From positions 20,001 to 84,000 of the forward strand of contig CACMQA010000003.1 of assembly GCA_902615715.1 (NCBI GenBank): DNA of 64,000 nt, in the 5' to 3' direction. Both the position numbers and the translations under genes were made by a program. The stretch comes from an uncultured Pelagibacteraceae bacterium (lineage in GTDB: Bacteria; Pseudomonadota; Alphaproteobacteria; Pelagibacterales; Pelagibacteraceae). Every line of letters begins with the position of its first letter. Within the stretch, counting starts at the first letter, position 1. The notes under the pieces are model-generated. The model saw only the letters and a list, made by a program, of their open reading frames with translations, made no database searches and was not told where the DNA came from. Below are positions 1 through 9,835 of the stretch, piece after piece.

Positions 1-1010
<1,010 letters not shown>

Positions 1011-1033
1011 TAATAACGGCGCACACTAGCTTT

Positions 1034-1061
1034 AATAACTTTGAGGTAACTCAAAGTTATT
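1034..1061 (-). other. 12-bp perfect hairpin in the 16S leader
   Basis: AATAACTTTGAG (1034-1045) is the exact reverse complement of 1050-1061 with a GTAA loop between them. It ends 24 bases before the 16S 5' end. Flanking CACACT (about 1023-1028) and AGTGTG (about 1071-1076) can extend it as an outer stem. In the leader transcript (minus) it reads as a stable stem just upstream of mature 16S. It may guide rRNA folding or processing; RNase III cleavage is an inference only. Confidence 0.6.
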
Positions 1062-1146
1062 TTTCGTTAAAGTGTGTACGACAATTTCTTTATTAACCTA
1101 GCCGTCCACACTTCTCTTCTTAAAAATTTACAATTTAAAAAAGCTA

Positions 1147-1167
1147 AGATTTTAGTGTTTAAAATCT
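1147..1167 (-). other. 7-bp hairpin in the rrn leader
   Basis: AGATTTT (1147-1153) and AAAATCT (1161-1167) are inverted repeats separated by a 7-base loop. It lies in the rRNA leader between the presumed promoter and the larger hairpin at 1034-1061. It is AT-only apart from one G/C pair, so it is only moderately stable and could be chance in such AT-rich DNA. Confidence 0.3.
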
Positions 1168-1333
1168 ACACACCTTTAGCTACGTTAAAATATTAATTTC
1201 GTAGAGGTGAGCGGTGGTTTTATTACAATTCTGTTATAAGTCAAGGCGTATATTAGTTGAATTAATCAGTAAAATAAGGGCTTTTTAACCATCTAACATT
1301 GCAAAGGTCGCATAATTTTTATAAAAAACAACT

Positions 1334-2680
1334 ATGGCGATTATTCAAAAATTTAGTAATTTTTTAAAAAAAAAAATCAATTTTTTCAGAATTTTGGATG
1401 CCAAAACTCTTCGAATTCAAAAATTTAATCCTTTATTTTTTTTATTTTTCCTAATCATTTTCACTGTAATTTTTTTCATTACATCAAATTTAATTGATCA
1501 AAGTAACAAAAAAAGTCAGGTCAATTTTGAAGAAATAACAAATACTAATGAATTTTCGAACTTAACCAATTTCTTTATTTCAAAAATTAATAGCCCGTAT
1601 AAAGAAATTAAGTACGAAATTCAAAACAACGATACAGTTGAGAAGATATTAAGAAAATATGACGTATTAGACGAGGATATTAAGAAAATATCATATAAGC
1701 TTAAACAAAAGAAATTTACTAATATTTATTCTGGTAGAAAATTAAATTTAATATTAAAAAAATCAGAGAGAAACTCAAACACGGTTGTCAACTTTGTTTA
1801 TCCAATTAATAATACCACAAGCATTGAAATTAGGAGATTTCAAGATAATTTTATTATAAATGAAAATATTTTACAGCTCTATAAAAAAGAAGTTGTGATA
1901 AAAAATGTGATAAAAAATAATTTATATAGCTCTGCGATAAACTCGGGTATTGAGCCAAACATAATAGTTGAATTTGCAAGAGTATTTGGTTTTGAGGTAG
2001 ATTTTCAAAGAGATATCAGAAAAGGTGATTGGTTTGAAGTTTTGTACGAAAAATTTGTTGATGATAACAATAAAGTAAGAAATACAGGTAAAATAATTTA
2101 TGCTTCAATGTACGTAAATGGAGAAGAAATAAATCTTTATAATTTTAAATATAAAAATGAAGAAGAATTTTATGATATTAAAGGAAAGAGTATTACTAAA
2201 TCACTTATGAAAACTCCAATTAACGGCGCTCGTTTATCTTCTTCTTTTGGAATGAGAAAACATCCAATACTTGGATATAATAAAATGCACAGAGGAACTG
2301 ATTTTGCAGCTCCAAGTGGAACTCCAATAATGGCTTCTGGATCTGGAACAGTCACACGGGCGAGATGGTGTGGTGGTGGTGGAAACTGTGTTAAAATAAA
2401 ACATAATTCTACTTATGAAACAATTTATGCTCACATGAAATCTTTTGCACGAGGAATTAAGGAGGGAAGAAAAGTTAAACAAGGACAAATTATAGGTTAC
2501 GTTGGTTCAACTGGCTTATCGACTGGCCCTCATTTACACTACGAGGTAATAGTAAATGGGAAAAAAGTAAACTCTCAAAAATTAAAATTACCCTCAGGCA
2601 AAATACTTAAAGGAGAAGAAAGAAAACAGTTCGAACTTGATAGAATTAAAATTGATTTAAAATTGGCAGGACTTAGATAA
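1334..2680 (+). CDS. M23 family murein DD-endopeptidase (MepM-like)
   Basis: This 448-residue protein is predicted to cut peptidoglycan cross-links in the periplasm. Residues 1-33 are basic and cytoplasmic, and one membrane segment at about 34-53 anchors it. The middle (about 90-290) resembles the LysM/OapA-like and Csd3-like regions that precede the catalytic domain in MepM/YebA proteins. The C-terminal LytM/M23 domain (about 295-430) shows the zinc-site pattern: H319xxxD323 in HRGTD, H367 in YAHM and H400-L-H402. All catalytic residues are present. It is transcribed away from the 16S gene and ends 3 bp from the convergent DUF4167 gene. The family assignment is firm; the exact bond cleaved is inferred. 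Confidence 0.9.
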   Translation: MAIIQKFSNFLKKKINFFRILDAKTLRIQKFNPLFFLFFLIIFTVIFFITSNLIDQSNKKSQVNFEEITNTNEFSNLTNFFISKINSPYKEIKYEIQNNDTVEKILRKYDVLDEDIKKISYKLKQKKFTNIYSGRKLNLILKKSERNSNTVVNFVYPINNTTSIEIRRFQDNFIINENILQLYKKEVVIKNVIKNNLYSSAINSGIEPNIIVEFARVFGFEVDFQRDIRKGDWFEVLYEKFVDDNNKVRNTGKIIYASMYVNGEEINLYNFKYKNEEEFYDIKGKSITKSLMKTPINGARLSSSFGMRKHPILGYNKMHRGTDFAAPSGTPIMASGSGTVTRARWCGGGGNCVKIKHNSTYETIYAHMKSFARGIKEGRKVKQGQIIGYVGSTGLSTGPHLHYEVIVNGKKVNSQKLKLPSGKILKGEERKQFELDRIKIDLKLAGLR

Positions 2681-2683
2681 TTT

Positions 2684-3061
2684 TTAATTAGTTGAAGTTT
2701 GATTTTCTTTTTCTACCATCTCATCTTTATTAAGAGTTGCTCTTTCTGACTCAGTTTTATTTAAATTTTCTCTCTTATCGTTTAACTCATTATATCTTCT
2801 CAAATAATGGTCGGCATGCTGTAGATAATTTTGTGCTAATACTGGATCTCCATTGCTTTGAGCATCTTTAGCAAGCTGCTGGTATTTAAGCATTGTTTTT
2901 TCAACATTATGAATATTATTCATCGAACCATTTCTATTGAAATTCAAATTACCATTTCCGTTTAAATTATTGGAGTTACTAGAATTTAATGACCCGTTTC
3001 TTCTTCTGAAACTACTTTTTTGTGATCTTGGTCTAAAATTTCTTCTTCTATTATTATTCAT
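2684..3061 (-). CDS. DUF4167 domain protein
   Basis: A 125-residue protein that fits the alphaproteobacterial DUF4167 family. It has a strongly basic N terminus (NNNRRRNFRPRSQK), an Asn/Gly/Ser-rich low-complexity linker (about 24-48), then a helical segment around YQQLAKDAQSNGDPVLAQNYLQHA (the first part is conserved in the family), followed by a charged tail. No function has been established to my knowledge. The basic start suggests nucleic-acid or ribosome contact, which is inference. It is the last gene of the lysC-ispG-prfA-prmC minus-strand run and begins 3 bp after prmC ends; in other alphaproteobacteria this gene also follows prmC. Confidence 0.75.
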   Translation of the reverse strand: MNNNRRRNFRPRSQKSSFRRRNGSLNSSNSNNLNGNGNLNFNRNGSMNNIHNVEKTMLKYQQLAKDAQSNGDPVLAQNYLQHADHYLRRYNELNDKRENLNKTESERATLNKDEMVEKENQTSTN

Positions 3062-3064
3062 ATA

Positions 3065-3904
3065 TTAATTGTATATTGCTATTACGCACCTAATGTTGTT
3101 TTTATAATCTTTTATAACGTTTTCAATTCTAAAGTTATTATCAATTAGTATCTTTGAAACTTTTTTTATTTGCTCATTACCAATTTCTAAGGCGAGCGTA
3201 CCTTTAATTTTTAAAATATTTTTAGATTTGTAGATAACTTTTCTAATAAGGTCAAGCCCATCATTCCCGCCGTCTAAAGCTATTCTTGGCTCAAATCTTT
3301 TAATATCATCGCTTAGGTTTTTAATATCTTTTCTCTTTATATATGGTGGATTAGATATAATTAAATCAAATTTGTAAAAAAAAATGTTTTTAAAAGATTT
3401 ATTTAAAATCTTTAACCTACCTTGTAAACCAAATTTATCTCTATTTATCTTAGCAGCAATAGTTGCTTGTTTAGATATTTCTACACCTATACCATGTGAT
3501 TGTTTTAAGTTGGATAATAGACTAATAATTATACATCCTGAGCCTGTACCTATATCTAGTATAAATGATTTTTTATCTTTAAACTTATCTATCATCTTGC
3601 TTACTAGTAATTCCGTTTCGGGCCTAGGTATTAAAGTGTATCTGTTAACTTTGAATTTTTTACTCCAAAATTCTTTTTCTCCTAAAATATAAGCTATCGG
3701 TTCATTATTAGATCTTCTTTTCACATATCTTTTGAATTTAAATACATTATTTTCATTTATATTTTGATCATTGTTAATTAAAATCTCCTCTCTAGATTTT
3801 TTTAAAGTTTTGGATAATAACAACTCTGAGTCTAATACGTGCGATGGTATCTTTTTATCTTTTAGTAATTCTGATCCAATATTAATTAATTCAAAAATAT
3901 TCAT
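3065..3904 (-). CDS. prmC: Release factor glutamine N5-methyltransferase PrmC (HemK)
   Basis: Methylates the glutamine of the GGQ motif in release factors 1 and 2, using S-adenosylmethionine. The 279-residue protein has the usual helical N-terminal substrate-binding part, the SAM motif DIGTGSG at 117-123 and the catalytic NPPY at 185-188. Its ATG overlaps the TGA stop of prfA by 4 bases (ATGA), so enzyme and substrate are translationally coupled, a classic arrangement. Length and motifs are intact. Confidence 0.96.
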   Translation of the reverse strand: MNIFELINIGSELLKDKKIPSHVLDSELLLSKTLKKSREEILINNDQNINENNVFKFKRYVKRRSNNEPIAYILGEKEFWSKKFKVNRYTLIPRPETELLVSKMIDKFKDKKSFILDIGTGSGCIIISLLSNLKQSHGIGVEISKQATIAAKINRDKFGLQGRLKILNKSFKNIFFYKFDLIISNPPYIKRKDIKNLSDDIKRFEPRIALDGGNDGLDLIRKVIYKSKNILKIKGTLALEIGNEQIKKVSKILIDNNFRIENVIKDYKNNIRCVIAIYN

Positions 3905-4977
3905 GTATTTAACTTTTCAAGTTTTAAATTTTGTTCTTTTAATCTAAGCTCTTGATTCATCTCCTCATGAATTTCACCACTTAAAAATTCATCTAATTTG
4001 TGTAACGTTAAATTTATTCTATGATCAGTAACTCTTCCTTGAGGAAAATTGTAAGTTCTTATTCTTTCTGATCTGTCTCCAGAGCCAATTTGACTTTTTC
4101 GATTGCTTGATCTTTCTTGATCTTTTTTTCTTTTTTCAGCTTCATAAACTCTTGATCTTAAAATTTTTAATGCTTTTGCTTTATTTTTATGTTGTGACTT
4201 TTCATCCTGTTGGCTCACAACAACTCCGCTGGGGATGTGAGTTATTCTCACCGCACTATCTGTCGTGTTGACTGATTGACCTCCAGGTCCTCCAGCTCTA
4301 AAAACGTCAATCCTCAAATCTGATTCTTTAATTTCAATATCAACATCTTCTGCCTCTGGAAGAACAGCTACTGTTGCTGCAGAAGTGTGGACTCTGCCTT
4401 GAGTTTCAGTTTCAGGAATTCTTTGAACTCGATGAACACCCGATTCGTATTTTAAATAGGAATATATGTCATTTCCATTAACAGAAAAAATTACTTCTTT
4501 AAAACCACCTGCCTCACTTTTAGAAATATTGATGATTTCCAATTTCCATTTTTTTTTTGAGCAAACTTTTTCATACATCTTAAATAGATCAGCACAAAAT
4601 AATGATGCTTCAAGACCTCCTGTTCCAGCTCTAATTTCAACGATCGCATTTTTATTGTCATCCTCATCTTTAGGTAATAAAAATAATTTCAAATCATCTT
4701 CATATTTTTTCTTTTTTTCAATAAGTTGGCTCAAATCTTTTTGAGCTAGATCTATAATTTCTTTGTCGTTCGACTTATCCTCAACCAAATTAATTAAATC
4801 TGTTTTTTCAGTTTCAAAATTTAAGTAGTTTTTTGCAATTGTAATAATGCTCTCTAAACTTGAATATTCTTTTGATTTCTTTGCAAATAATTTAGGATCA
4901 ATATCTTCAGAGGAAAGTTCTTTCTCCAGAGACTTATGCCTGGTGATAATGTTTTTGACTTTATCTAAAGGAACCAT
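3901..4977 (-). CDS. prfA: Peptide chain release factor 1
   Basis: Recognises UAA and UAG stop codons and triggers peptide release. The 358 residues are full length for RF1. The codon-recognition tripeptide is PET (about 188-190, in the RF1-type context [15 protein letters not shown]) and the catalytic GGQ is at 232-234 inside [18 protein letters not shown]1 matters here because at least two genes in this window (infA and a glycosyltransferase) end in TAG, which only RF1 and not RF2 reads. prmC follows with a 4-base overlap and ispG lies 7 bp upstream. Confidence 0.97.
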   Translation of the reverse strand: MVPLDKVKNIITRHKSLEKELSSEDIDPKLFAKKSKEYSSLESIITIAKNYLNFETEKTDLINLVEDKSNDKEIIDLAQKDLSQLIEKKKKYEDDLKLFLLPKDEDDNKNAIVEIRAGTGGLEASLFCADLFKMYEKVCSKKKWKLEIINISKSEAGGFKEVIFSVNGNDIYSYLKYESGVHRVQRIPETETQGRVHTSAATVAVLPEAEDVDIEIKESDLRIDVFRAGGPGGQSVNTTDSAVRITHIPSGVVVSQQDEKSQHKNKAKALKILRSRVYEAEKRKKDQERSSNRKSQIGSGDRSERIRTYNFPQGRVTDHRINLTLHKLDEFLSGEIHEEMNQELRLKEQNLKLEKLNT

Positions 4978-4984
4978 ATCTTAT

Positions 4985-6070
4985 TTAGTCTTTGATTTTT
5001 TCTTCAACTAATTTTACAACTTGATCAATTATCTTTGAACTTGGAACTTTTGAGTGAGGTATACCTGATAGATATAGAAGATTATTATCTTGACCGCCGC
5101 CAGTTAACCCAATTTCCGTTTGAGCAGCTTCACCTGGGCCATTGACTACACAACCGATTATAGAAAGATTGATAGGTTTCTTAATATGAGCTAATTTCTC
5201 CTCTAATTTTTTTACCGTTTCAATAACTGGGAATGCCTGCCTGGCACATGACGGGCAAGAAATTATATTTACTCCTCTTGAACGAATGCCAAGTGATTTA
5301 AGAATTTCATATCCCGCTTTTACCTCATCAACTGGATCGGATGATAATGAAACTCTTATTGTATCTCCAATTCCCTCCATAAGAAGTTGCCCAATTCCTA
5401 TTGAGGATTTTATACTCCCAGTAAATAACCCTCCCGCTTCAGTAACTCCTAAATGAAGAGGATAATCACAAATTTTAGAAAGATTTTTATAAGCCTTGAC
5501 TGTCAAAAATATGTCAGATGATTTTACACTTATCTTAAAATTGAAAAAATCGTTATCTTCAAGAAGTTTAATATTGTACATAGCGCTTTCAACTAATGCT
5601 TCTGGACAAGGTTCTTTATATTTTTCTAATAGACTCTTATCTAAAGATCCTGCATTAACACCAATTCTTATTGAGCAATTATTATTTTTAGCAGCTTTGA
5701 TTACCTCAAGAACTCTGTCATTGTTTCCAATATTTCCTGGATTTATCCTCAGACAATCCGCGCCCATTTCTGCTGCTTCTATAGCTCTTTTATAATGAAA
5801 ATGAATATCCGCTACTATAGGGACTGAAACTTCTTTTGTGATTTGTTTTAATGCTTTAGTTGACTCTTCATCTGGACAAGAAACTCTTACTATATCAGCG
5901 CCAGCTTCTTCTAAAGATTGAATTTGTTTTAAAGTCCCTTTAATATCTGTTGTTAAAGTATTTGTCATCGATTGGACGCTAATTGGTGATGTTCCGCCAA
6001 CTTTTACCTTGCCCACTGATATTGTTTTTGTAACTTTTCTTGTTATTATTCTATGAGGTCTAACTTCCAT
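4985..6070 (-). CDS. ispG: 4-hydroxy-3-methylbut-2-enyl diphosphate synthase (flavodoxin) IspG
   Basis: Penultimate enzyme of the MEP isoprenoid pathway. It converts MEcPP to HMBPP with a [4Fe-4S] cluster. The 361-residue protein has the TIM-barrel N-terminal part and the C-terminal cluster domain with C272, C275 (SCPSCARQ), C307 and E314 (GCVVNGPGE). This is the short bacterial form without the insert domain of plant enzymes. It sits 1 bp downstream of lysC and is very probably in one transcript with it. In the window it connects to UppP, which recycles an isoprenoid carrier. Confidence 0.97.
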   Translation of the reverse strand: MEVRPHRIITRKVTKTISVGKVKVGGTSPISVQSMTNTLTTDIKGTLKQIQSLEEAGADIVRVSCPDEESTKALKQITKEVSVPIVADIHFHYKRAIEAAEMGADCLRINPGNIGNNDRVLEVIKAAKNNNCSIRIGVNAGSLDKSLLEKYKEPCPEALVESAMYNIKLLEDNDFFNFKISVKSSDIFLTVKAYKNLSKICDYPLHLGVTEAGGLFTGSIKSSIGIGQLLMEGIGDTIRVSLSSDPVDEVKAGYEILKSLGIRSRGVNIISCPSCARQAFPVIETVKKLEEKLAHIKKPINLSIIGCVVNGPGEAAQTEIGLTGGGQDNNLLYLSGIPHSKVPSSKIIDQVVKLVEEKIKD

Positions 6071-6071
6071 T

Positions 6072-7283
6072 TTAATCTAAATCAAAAATAGTATGTAATT
6101 TTTTAATAGCTTTTAAAGTATTATCTTCATCAATAATTACTGAAAGTTTAATTTCAGAAGTTGAAATCGCTAAAATATTAATGCTCTCATCTGACAAAGC
6201 TCTAAACATTCTATAAGTAACACCTGGTGTAGACACCATACCTGCGCCAACAATCGAAATTTTGGCAACCTTATCATTATGAATGATTTCTCTGTATTTA
6301 ATTTTAGTATTATCTTTTAATATTTGTTTTGTTTTTGAGACATCGCTTCTTTTAACAGTAAATGTTATATCAGTTTTTTTCTGGTTTGAAGAAATATTTT
6401 GAATCACCATATCAACATTTATTTGAGACTTGCTTAAAGGTTCAAAAATATTTGCTGCAACACCAGGTCTATCTTCGACTCCTATAATGGTAATTTTTGA
6501 ATCATCTTTTGAGTATGCAACTCCAGTTACACTTTTTGTGTAATCGATATTTTCCTGACTAAAAATTTTTGTTCCTATTCTGTCAGTAAAAGTTGACCTT
6601 ACCTCAAGAGGGATGTCATACATCATAGCAGTTTGAACAGCAGATGGTTGCATTACTTTTGCACCTAGTGAAGAAAGTTCAAGCATTTCATCGTAAGATA
6701 TTTTATCAATTTTTTTTGCAACTGGTATTTTATTTGGATCAGATGAAAAAACTCCGTCAACGTCTGTATATATTTCGCAAGTATCTGCATTAAATATTTT
6801 AGCTACTGCTGTAGCTGTTGCATCAGATCCCCCTCTTCCAATCGTAGTAATGTCCGCATTTTTTGAGATACCTTGAAATCCTGGAATGATTGCTACACCA
6901 CCTTCATCTAAAAATTTATTTATTTTTTCAATGTGTATATTTATTATTCTTGCATTTGTATGCTCACCATCCGTTAAAATAGGAATTTGCCAATTCAACC
7001 AAGATTTTGCCTTTAAATTTAGTTTGATTAAAGCTCCGGCAAGAAGAGCACAAGTTACTTGCTCTCCTGAGGATAATAGAACGTCCAATTCTCTTTTGTT
7101 AAATTCTTCAGAAATTTCTTTTGATAGCTTTATTAGTTCATTGGTATTTCCGGACATAGCTGAAACTATAGCAATAACTTTGTTCCCTGTAGATTGCTCT
7201 TTTTTGATGATATTAGCAACATGCATTATTCTTTCTGTTGTTCCAACAGATGTTCCACCAAACTTTAATACTTTTTTACCCAT
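6072..7283 (-). CDS. lysC: Aspartate kinase
   Basis: Phosphorylates aspartate, the first step toward lysine/diaminopimelate, threonine and methionine. The 403 residues start with the kinase signature KFGGTSV (about 6-12). The amino-acid kinase fold runs to about 250 and includes GRGGSDATA and the [11 protein letters not shown] segment. Two C-terminal ACT domains follow, where the family is feedback-inhibited. The length is that of a monofunctional enzyme; no homoserine dehydrogenase is fused. Its products feed the dapD-dapE genes at 24.6-26.6 kb. It is divergent from ubiG across 58 bp that must hold both promoters. Confidence 0.96.
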   Translation of the reverse strand: MGKKVLKFGGTSVGTTERIMHVANIIKKEQSTGNKVIAIVSAMSGNTNELIKLSKEISEEFNKRELDVLLSSGEQVTCALLAGALIKLNLKAKSWLNWQIPILTDGEHTNARIINIHIEKINKFLDEGGVAIIPGFQGISKNADITTIGRGGSDATATAVAKIFNADTCEIYTDVDGVFSSDPNKIPVAKKIDKISYDEMLELSSLGAKVMQPSAVQTAMMYDIPLEVRSTFTDRIGTKIFSQENIDYTKSVTGVAYSKDDSKITIIGVEDRPGVAANIFEPLSKSQINVDMVIQNISSNQKKTDITFTVKRSDVSKTKQILKDNTKIKYREIIHNDKVAKISIVGAGMVSTPGVTYRMFRALSDESINILAISTSEIKLSVIIDEDNTLKAIKKLHTIFDLD

Positions 7284-7341
7284 TTAAGAATGTAATATAA
7301 TAAAATATAGATGTTTATATTAATTTAAAATTATTTACGAA

Positions 7342-8070
7342 ATGAGTACTACTATAAATAAAGAGGAAATTCAAAAGTTTTCAAGACTCGCTGAAGAATG
7401 GTGGGATGTTAATGGAAAATTTAAACCACTTCATATGTTTAACCCTGTAAGGATTGAATACATCACATATAATATAAAAAAATATTTTAAATTAAAAGAA
7501 GGTAAAACTAATTTTCTAGAAGGACTAAGTATACTAGATATTGGTTGTGGTGGTGGACTTATTAGTGAACCAATGTCCAGACTTGGAGCAAAAGTTACTG
7601 GAATAGATGCTTCCGATAAAAATATAAAAGTAGCAAAATTACATTCTGATAAAAATGAGCTTAAAATAAATTATATAAATACCTCTCCAGAAAATTTTGA
7701 TCAATTAGAAAAGTTTGATGTAATTTTAAATCTAGAGGTTGTGGAACATGTAGATGATTTAAATTTATATATAAAATCTTGTCATAAATTATTAAAAAAT
7801 AATGGCTTGATGTTTACTGCCACAATCAATAGGTCTTTCATTTCCTACGTGAAAGCAATTGTTGGAGCAGAATACATACTAAGGTGGCTACCTATTGGAA
7901 CGCATGATTGGAATAAATTTCTGAAGCCAGAAGAATTAGAAAATCTTCTTAATAAAGAAAATTTCTCTACATTTGATATAAAAGGTTTAAATTATAATAT
8001 ATTTTCAAGAAAATGGAAAAAATCTAACGATTTGTCAGTAAATTATATAATCTCAAGTTTTAAAAATTAG
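7342..8070 (+). CDS. ubiG: Ubiquinone biosynthesis O-methyltransferase UbiG
   Basis: Catalyses the two O-methylations of ubiquinone synthesis. The 242-residue protein has SAM motif I LDIGCGGG at 65-72, followed by SEPMSRLGAKVTGID and the VEHV motif that are characteristic of UbiG rather than UbiE or generic methyltransferases. The C terminus also matches the family (INRSFISY, EYILRWLP, GTHDWNKF). It is a monocistronic plus-strand gene whose end overlaps the convergent DUF1178 gene by 4 bases. Confidence 0.95.
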   Translation: MSTTINKEEIQKFSRLAEEWWDVNGKFKPLHMFNPVRIEYITYNIKKYFKLKEGKTNFLEGLSILDIGCGGGLISEPMSRLGAKVTGIDASDKNIKVAKLHSDKNELKINYINTSPENFDQLEKFDVILNLEVVEHVDDLNLYIKSCHKLLKNNGLMFTATINRSFISYVKAIVGAEYILRWLPIGTHDWNKFLKPEELENLLNKENFSTFDIKGLNYNIFSRKWKKSNDLSVNYIISSFKN

Positions 8071-8486
8071 TTATCTTTGTTAATCCAAGGAATTGTGAGT
8101 AAATCTATACCTTCATCAGCTAATTCTTCTTTTTCTTCGAGAGTGGCTTTACCATAAATAGCTTTTTTATTATTTTTATCATAATAAACCTCTCTAACCT
8201 TTTTACTAAAGTCTTTTCCCACGTAATCAAAATTTTTTTCTATATATTTTCTTAATTTTAATAATTCATTTTTTTCTTTTTTAAATTCTGCATTTATAAT
8301 TTCAATCTGCTCCTCTTTTTTAGAATTTTTTATCATTGGGGCCATTATTGATTTATTAATTTTTTTTGAGGAGCAATAAATGCACTCTAGAAGATTTTTT
8401 TTATTTAACTTATCGAATTCTTCTGAATTAGAGAACCAGCTTTCAAATTCGTGATCTTGATGACATTTTAAATTATATTTAATCAT
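8067..8486 (-). CDS. DUF1178 family protein
   Basis: A 139-residue protein with the DUF1178 layout. The start MIKYNLKCHQDHEFESWF is followed by a zinc-finger-like Cys pair (CIYC at about 36-39), a variable charged middle, and the conserved end containing YGKATLEEKEELADEGI. The family is widespread in alpha- and betaproteobacteria and has no established function. It begins 1 bp after argJ ends, so it is probably co-transcribed with argJ. Confidence 0.8.
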   Translation of the reverse strand: MIKYNLKCHQDHEFESWFSNSEEFDKLNKKNLLECIYCSSKKINKSIMAPMIKNSKKEEQIEIINAEFKKEKNELLKLRKYIEKNFDYVGKDFSKKVREVYYDKNNKKAIYGKATLEEKEELADEGIDLLTIPWINKDN

Positions 8487-9791
8487 TTAGTTTCTATAAT
8501 CTGCATTAATGTCAATATAGTCATGAGTGAAATCACAAGTATAACATTTAAATGCATCATTACCGAGTTTTAAATTAATCTCAATTTCAATCGAGCCCCA
8601 TTGCATATATTCTTTTAATTTTTGTTCATCATAAGTTTCCGAGATTTTTCCATTCTCCGCAACAATAAAACTTCCTATCTTAATCTTTAATTTTTTTTGA
8701 TCTATTATCTCACCTGATTTTCCTATTCCCATAGCTATTCTTCCCCAGTTTGGATCCTCTCCTGCAATTGCGGTTTTTACGAGTGGAGAATTAGCAATTG
8801 AGAAAGCGATATTTTTTGCACTTCCTAAAGATTTTGCATTAATAACATTTATTGTAACAAATTTTTTAGCACCTTCTCCATCGACAACAACCTGTTTTGC
8901 TAAATTTAAACATAATTTCTTAAGAGCTACTTCAAACTTTTGTACTCCTTTATCATTTAAAGAAATATTTTGACCAAGTTTTATTGCTCTAGTAGAAAAA
9001 ATAGAAACCATATCGTTTGTTGACTGGTCACTATCTACAGTTATTGCATTAAAAGAGTTAGCCACTGCCCTTTTTAAAAGTGTTTTCAATAAATTGGAAT
9101 TAATATCTGCATTAGTAAAAATAAATGATAGCATAGTTGCTAAATTTGGAGCAATCATACCTGAGCCTTTAGCTATACCTGAAATTTTTATTAATTCATC
9201 TCCAACAATTATTTCTTCGTATGCTAACTTAGGTTTTGTATCTGTAGTCATAATAGCAGATGCCATTTTTATCCAAAACATTTTGTTATGTTCCGTTCTC
9301 AATCTGTCTACTAATTCAGGTAGGCGTTCTTTAATTTTTTCAACTGGAAATTCTTCTCCTATAACTCCTGTTGAAGCAAAAATTAAATCTTTGATTTTTA
9401 CAGTCTCAGATGTTCCTCTTTTATTTTTTGACTCTTTAATTGTTAAAACTCTTGATAAATTTTTTGCTAATGTATCAATACTTTCTTTTCCTTGTTTTCC
9501 AGTAAAAGTATTGGCATTTTTCGTATTTACTAAAAGTCCCTTGATAATTTTTTTATGAGAATTATTATTCCAAGGAATAAATTCGGAAGTAATACTATTT
9601 GTAGTCGTTAATGTTGCGTAATTGGCTCCCTTAGTGAAGTAAAATAATGCTAGATCATCTCTACCATCCTTATAAAGATCTGCGGAAATAGATGCCATTT
9701 CCAAACCTTCAATTTGCTTAAGGCTTTGAAACTCACCCATTTTAGATAATTTCGTTTTATCGTTTAGAAAGTTTTTAATGTTTATTGTCAT
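8487..9791 (-). CDS. argJ: Bifunctional glutamate N-acetyltransferase / N-acetylglutamate synthase ArgJ
   Basis: Transfers the acetyl group of N-acetylornithine to glutamate, closing the cyclic arginine pathway, and may also make acetylglutamate from acetyl-CoA. The 434-residue precursor contains the self-cleavage site before T219 (KGSGMIAPNLATML), whose Thr becomes the N-terminal nucleophile of the beta chain. The TTTDTKPK and GEDPNWGRI segments are also typical. ArgB, the next pathway enzyme, is encoded at 23.1 kb rather than nearby. It is divergent from secA across only 44 bp. Confidence 0.96.
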   Translation of the reverse strand: MTINIKNFLNDKTKLSKMGEFQSLKQIEGLEMASISADLYKDGRDDLALFYFTKGANYATLTTTNSITSEFIPWNNNSHKKIIKGLLVNTKNANTFTGKQGKESIDTLAKNLSRVLTIKESKNKRGTSETVKIKDLIFASTGVIGEEFPVEKIKERLPELVDRLRTEHNKMFWIKMASAIMTTDTKPKLAYEEIIVGDELIKISGIAKGSGMIAPNLATMLSFIFTNADINSNLLKTLLKRAVANSFNAITVDSDQSTNDMVSIFSTRAIKLGQNISLNDKGVQKFEVALKKLCLNLAKQVVVDGEGAKKFVTINVINAKSLGSAKNIAFSIANSPLVKTAIAGEDPNWGRIAMGIGKSGEIIDQKKLKIKIGSFIVAENGKISETYDEQKLKEYMQWGSIEIEINLKLGNDAFKCYTCDFTHDYIDINADYRN

Positions 9792-9835
9792 TATTGCTAT
9801 TTAATTTAAATTAATAATACATATATAGGTGTATA

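Larger units (their letters stand above)
1011..1333. other. rrn leader and divergent intergenic region
   Basis: This is the longest gene-free stretch in the window. It lies between the 16S 5' end (minus) and the M23 peptidase (plus). It holds two hairpins, listed separately, and must carry the rrn promoter on the minus strand. A TTGACT -35-like hexamer lies at 1239-1244 (minus), but no good -10 stands at 16-18 bp from it, so I do not call a promoter. I see no tRNA, ORF or boxA-like antitermination sequence that I would defend. Confidence 0.6.

Noticed and set aside
1239-1244. TTGACT as a -35 box for the rrn operon
   Set aside because: No acceptable -10 hexamer at 16-18 bp spacing; the nearest TAATAA is only 13 bp away.
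9094-9558. 154-codon plus-strand ORF opposite argJ
   Set aside because: Antisense shadow of a conserved gene; no motif, no start context.
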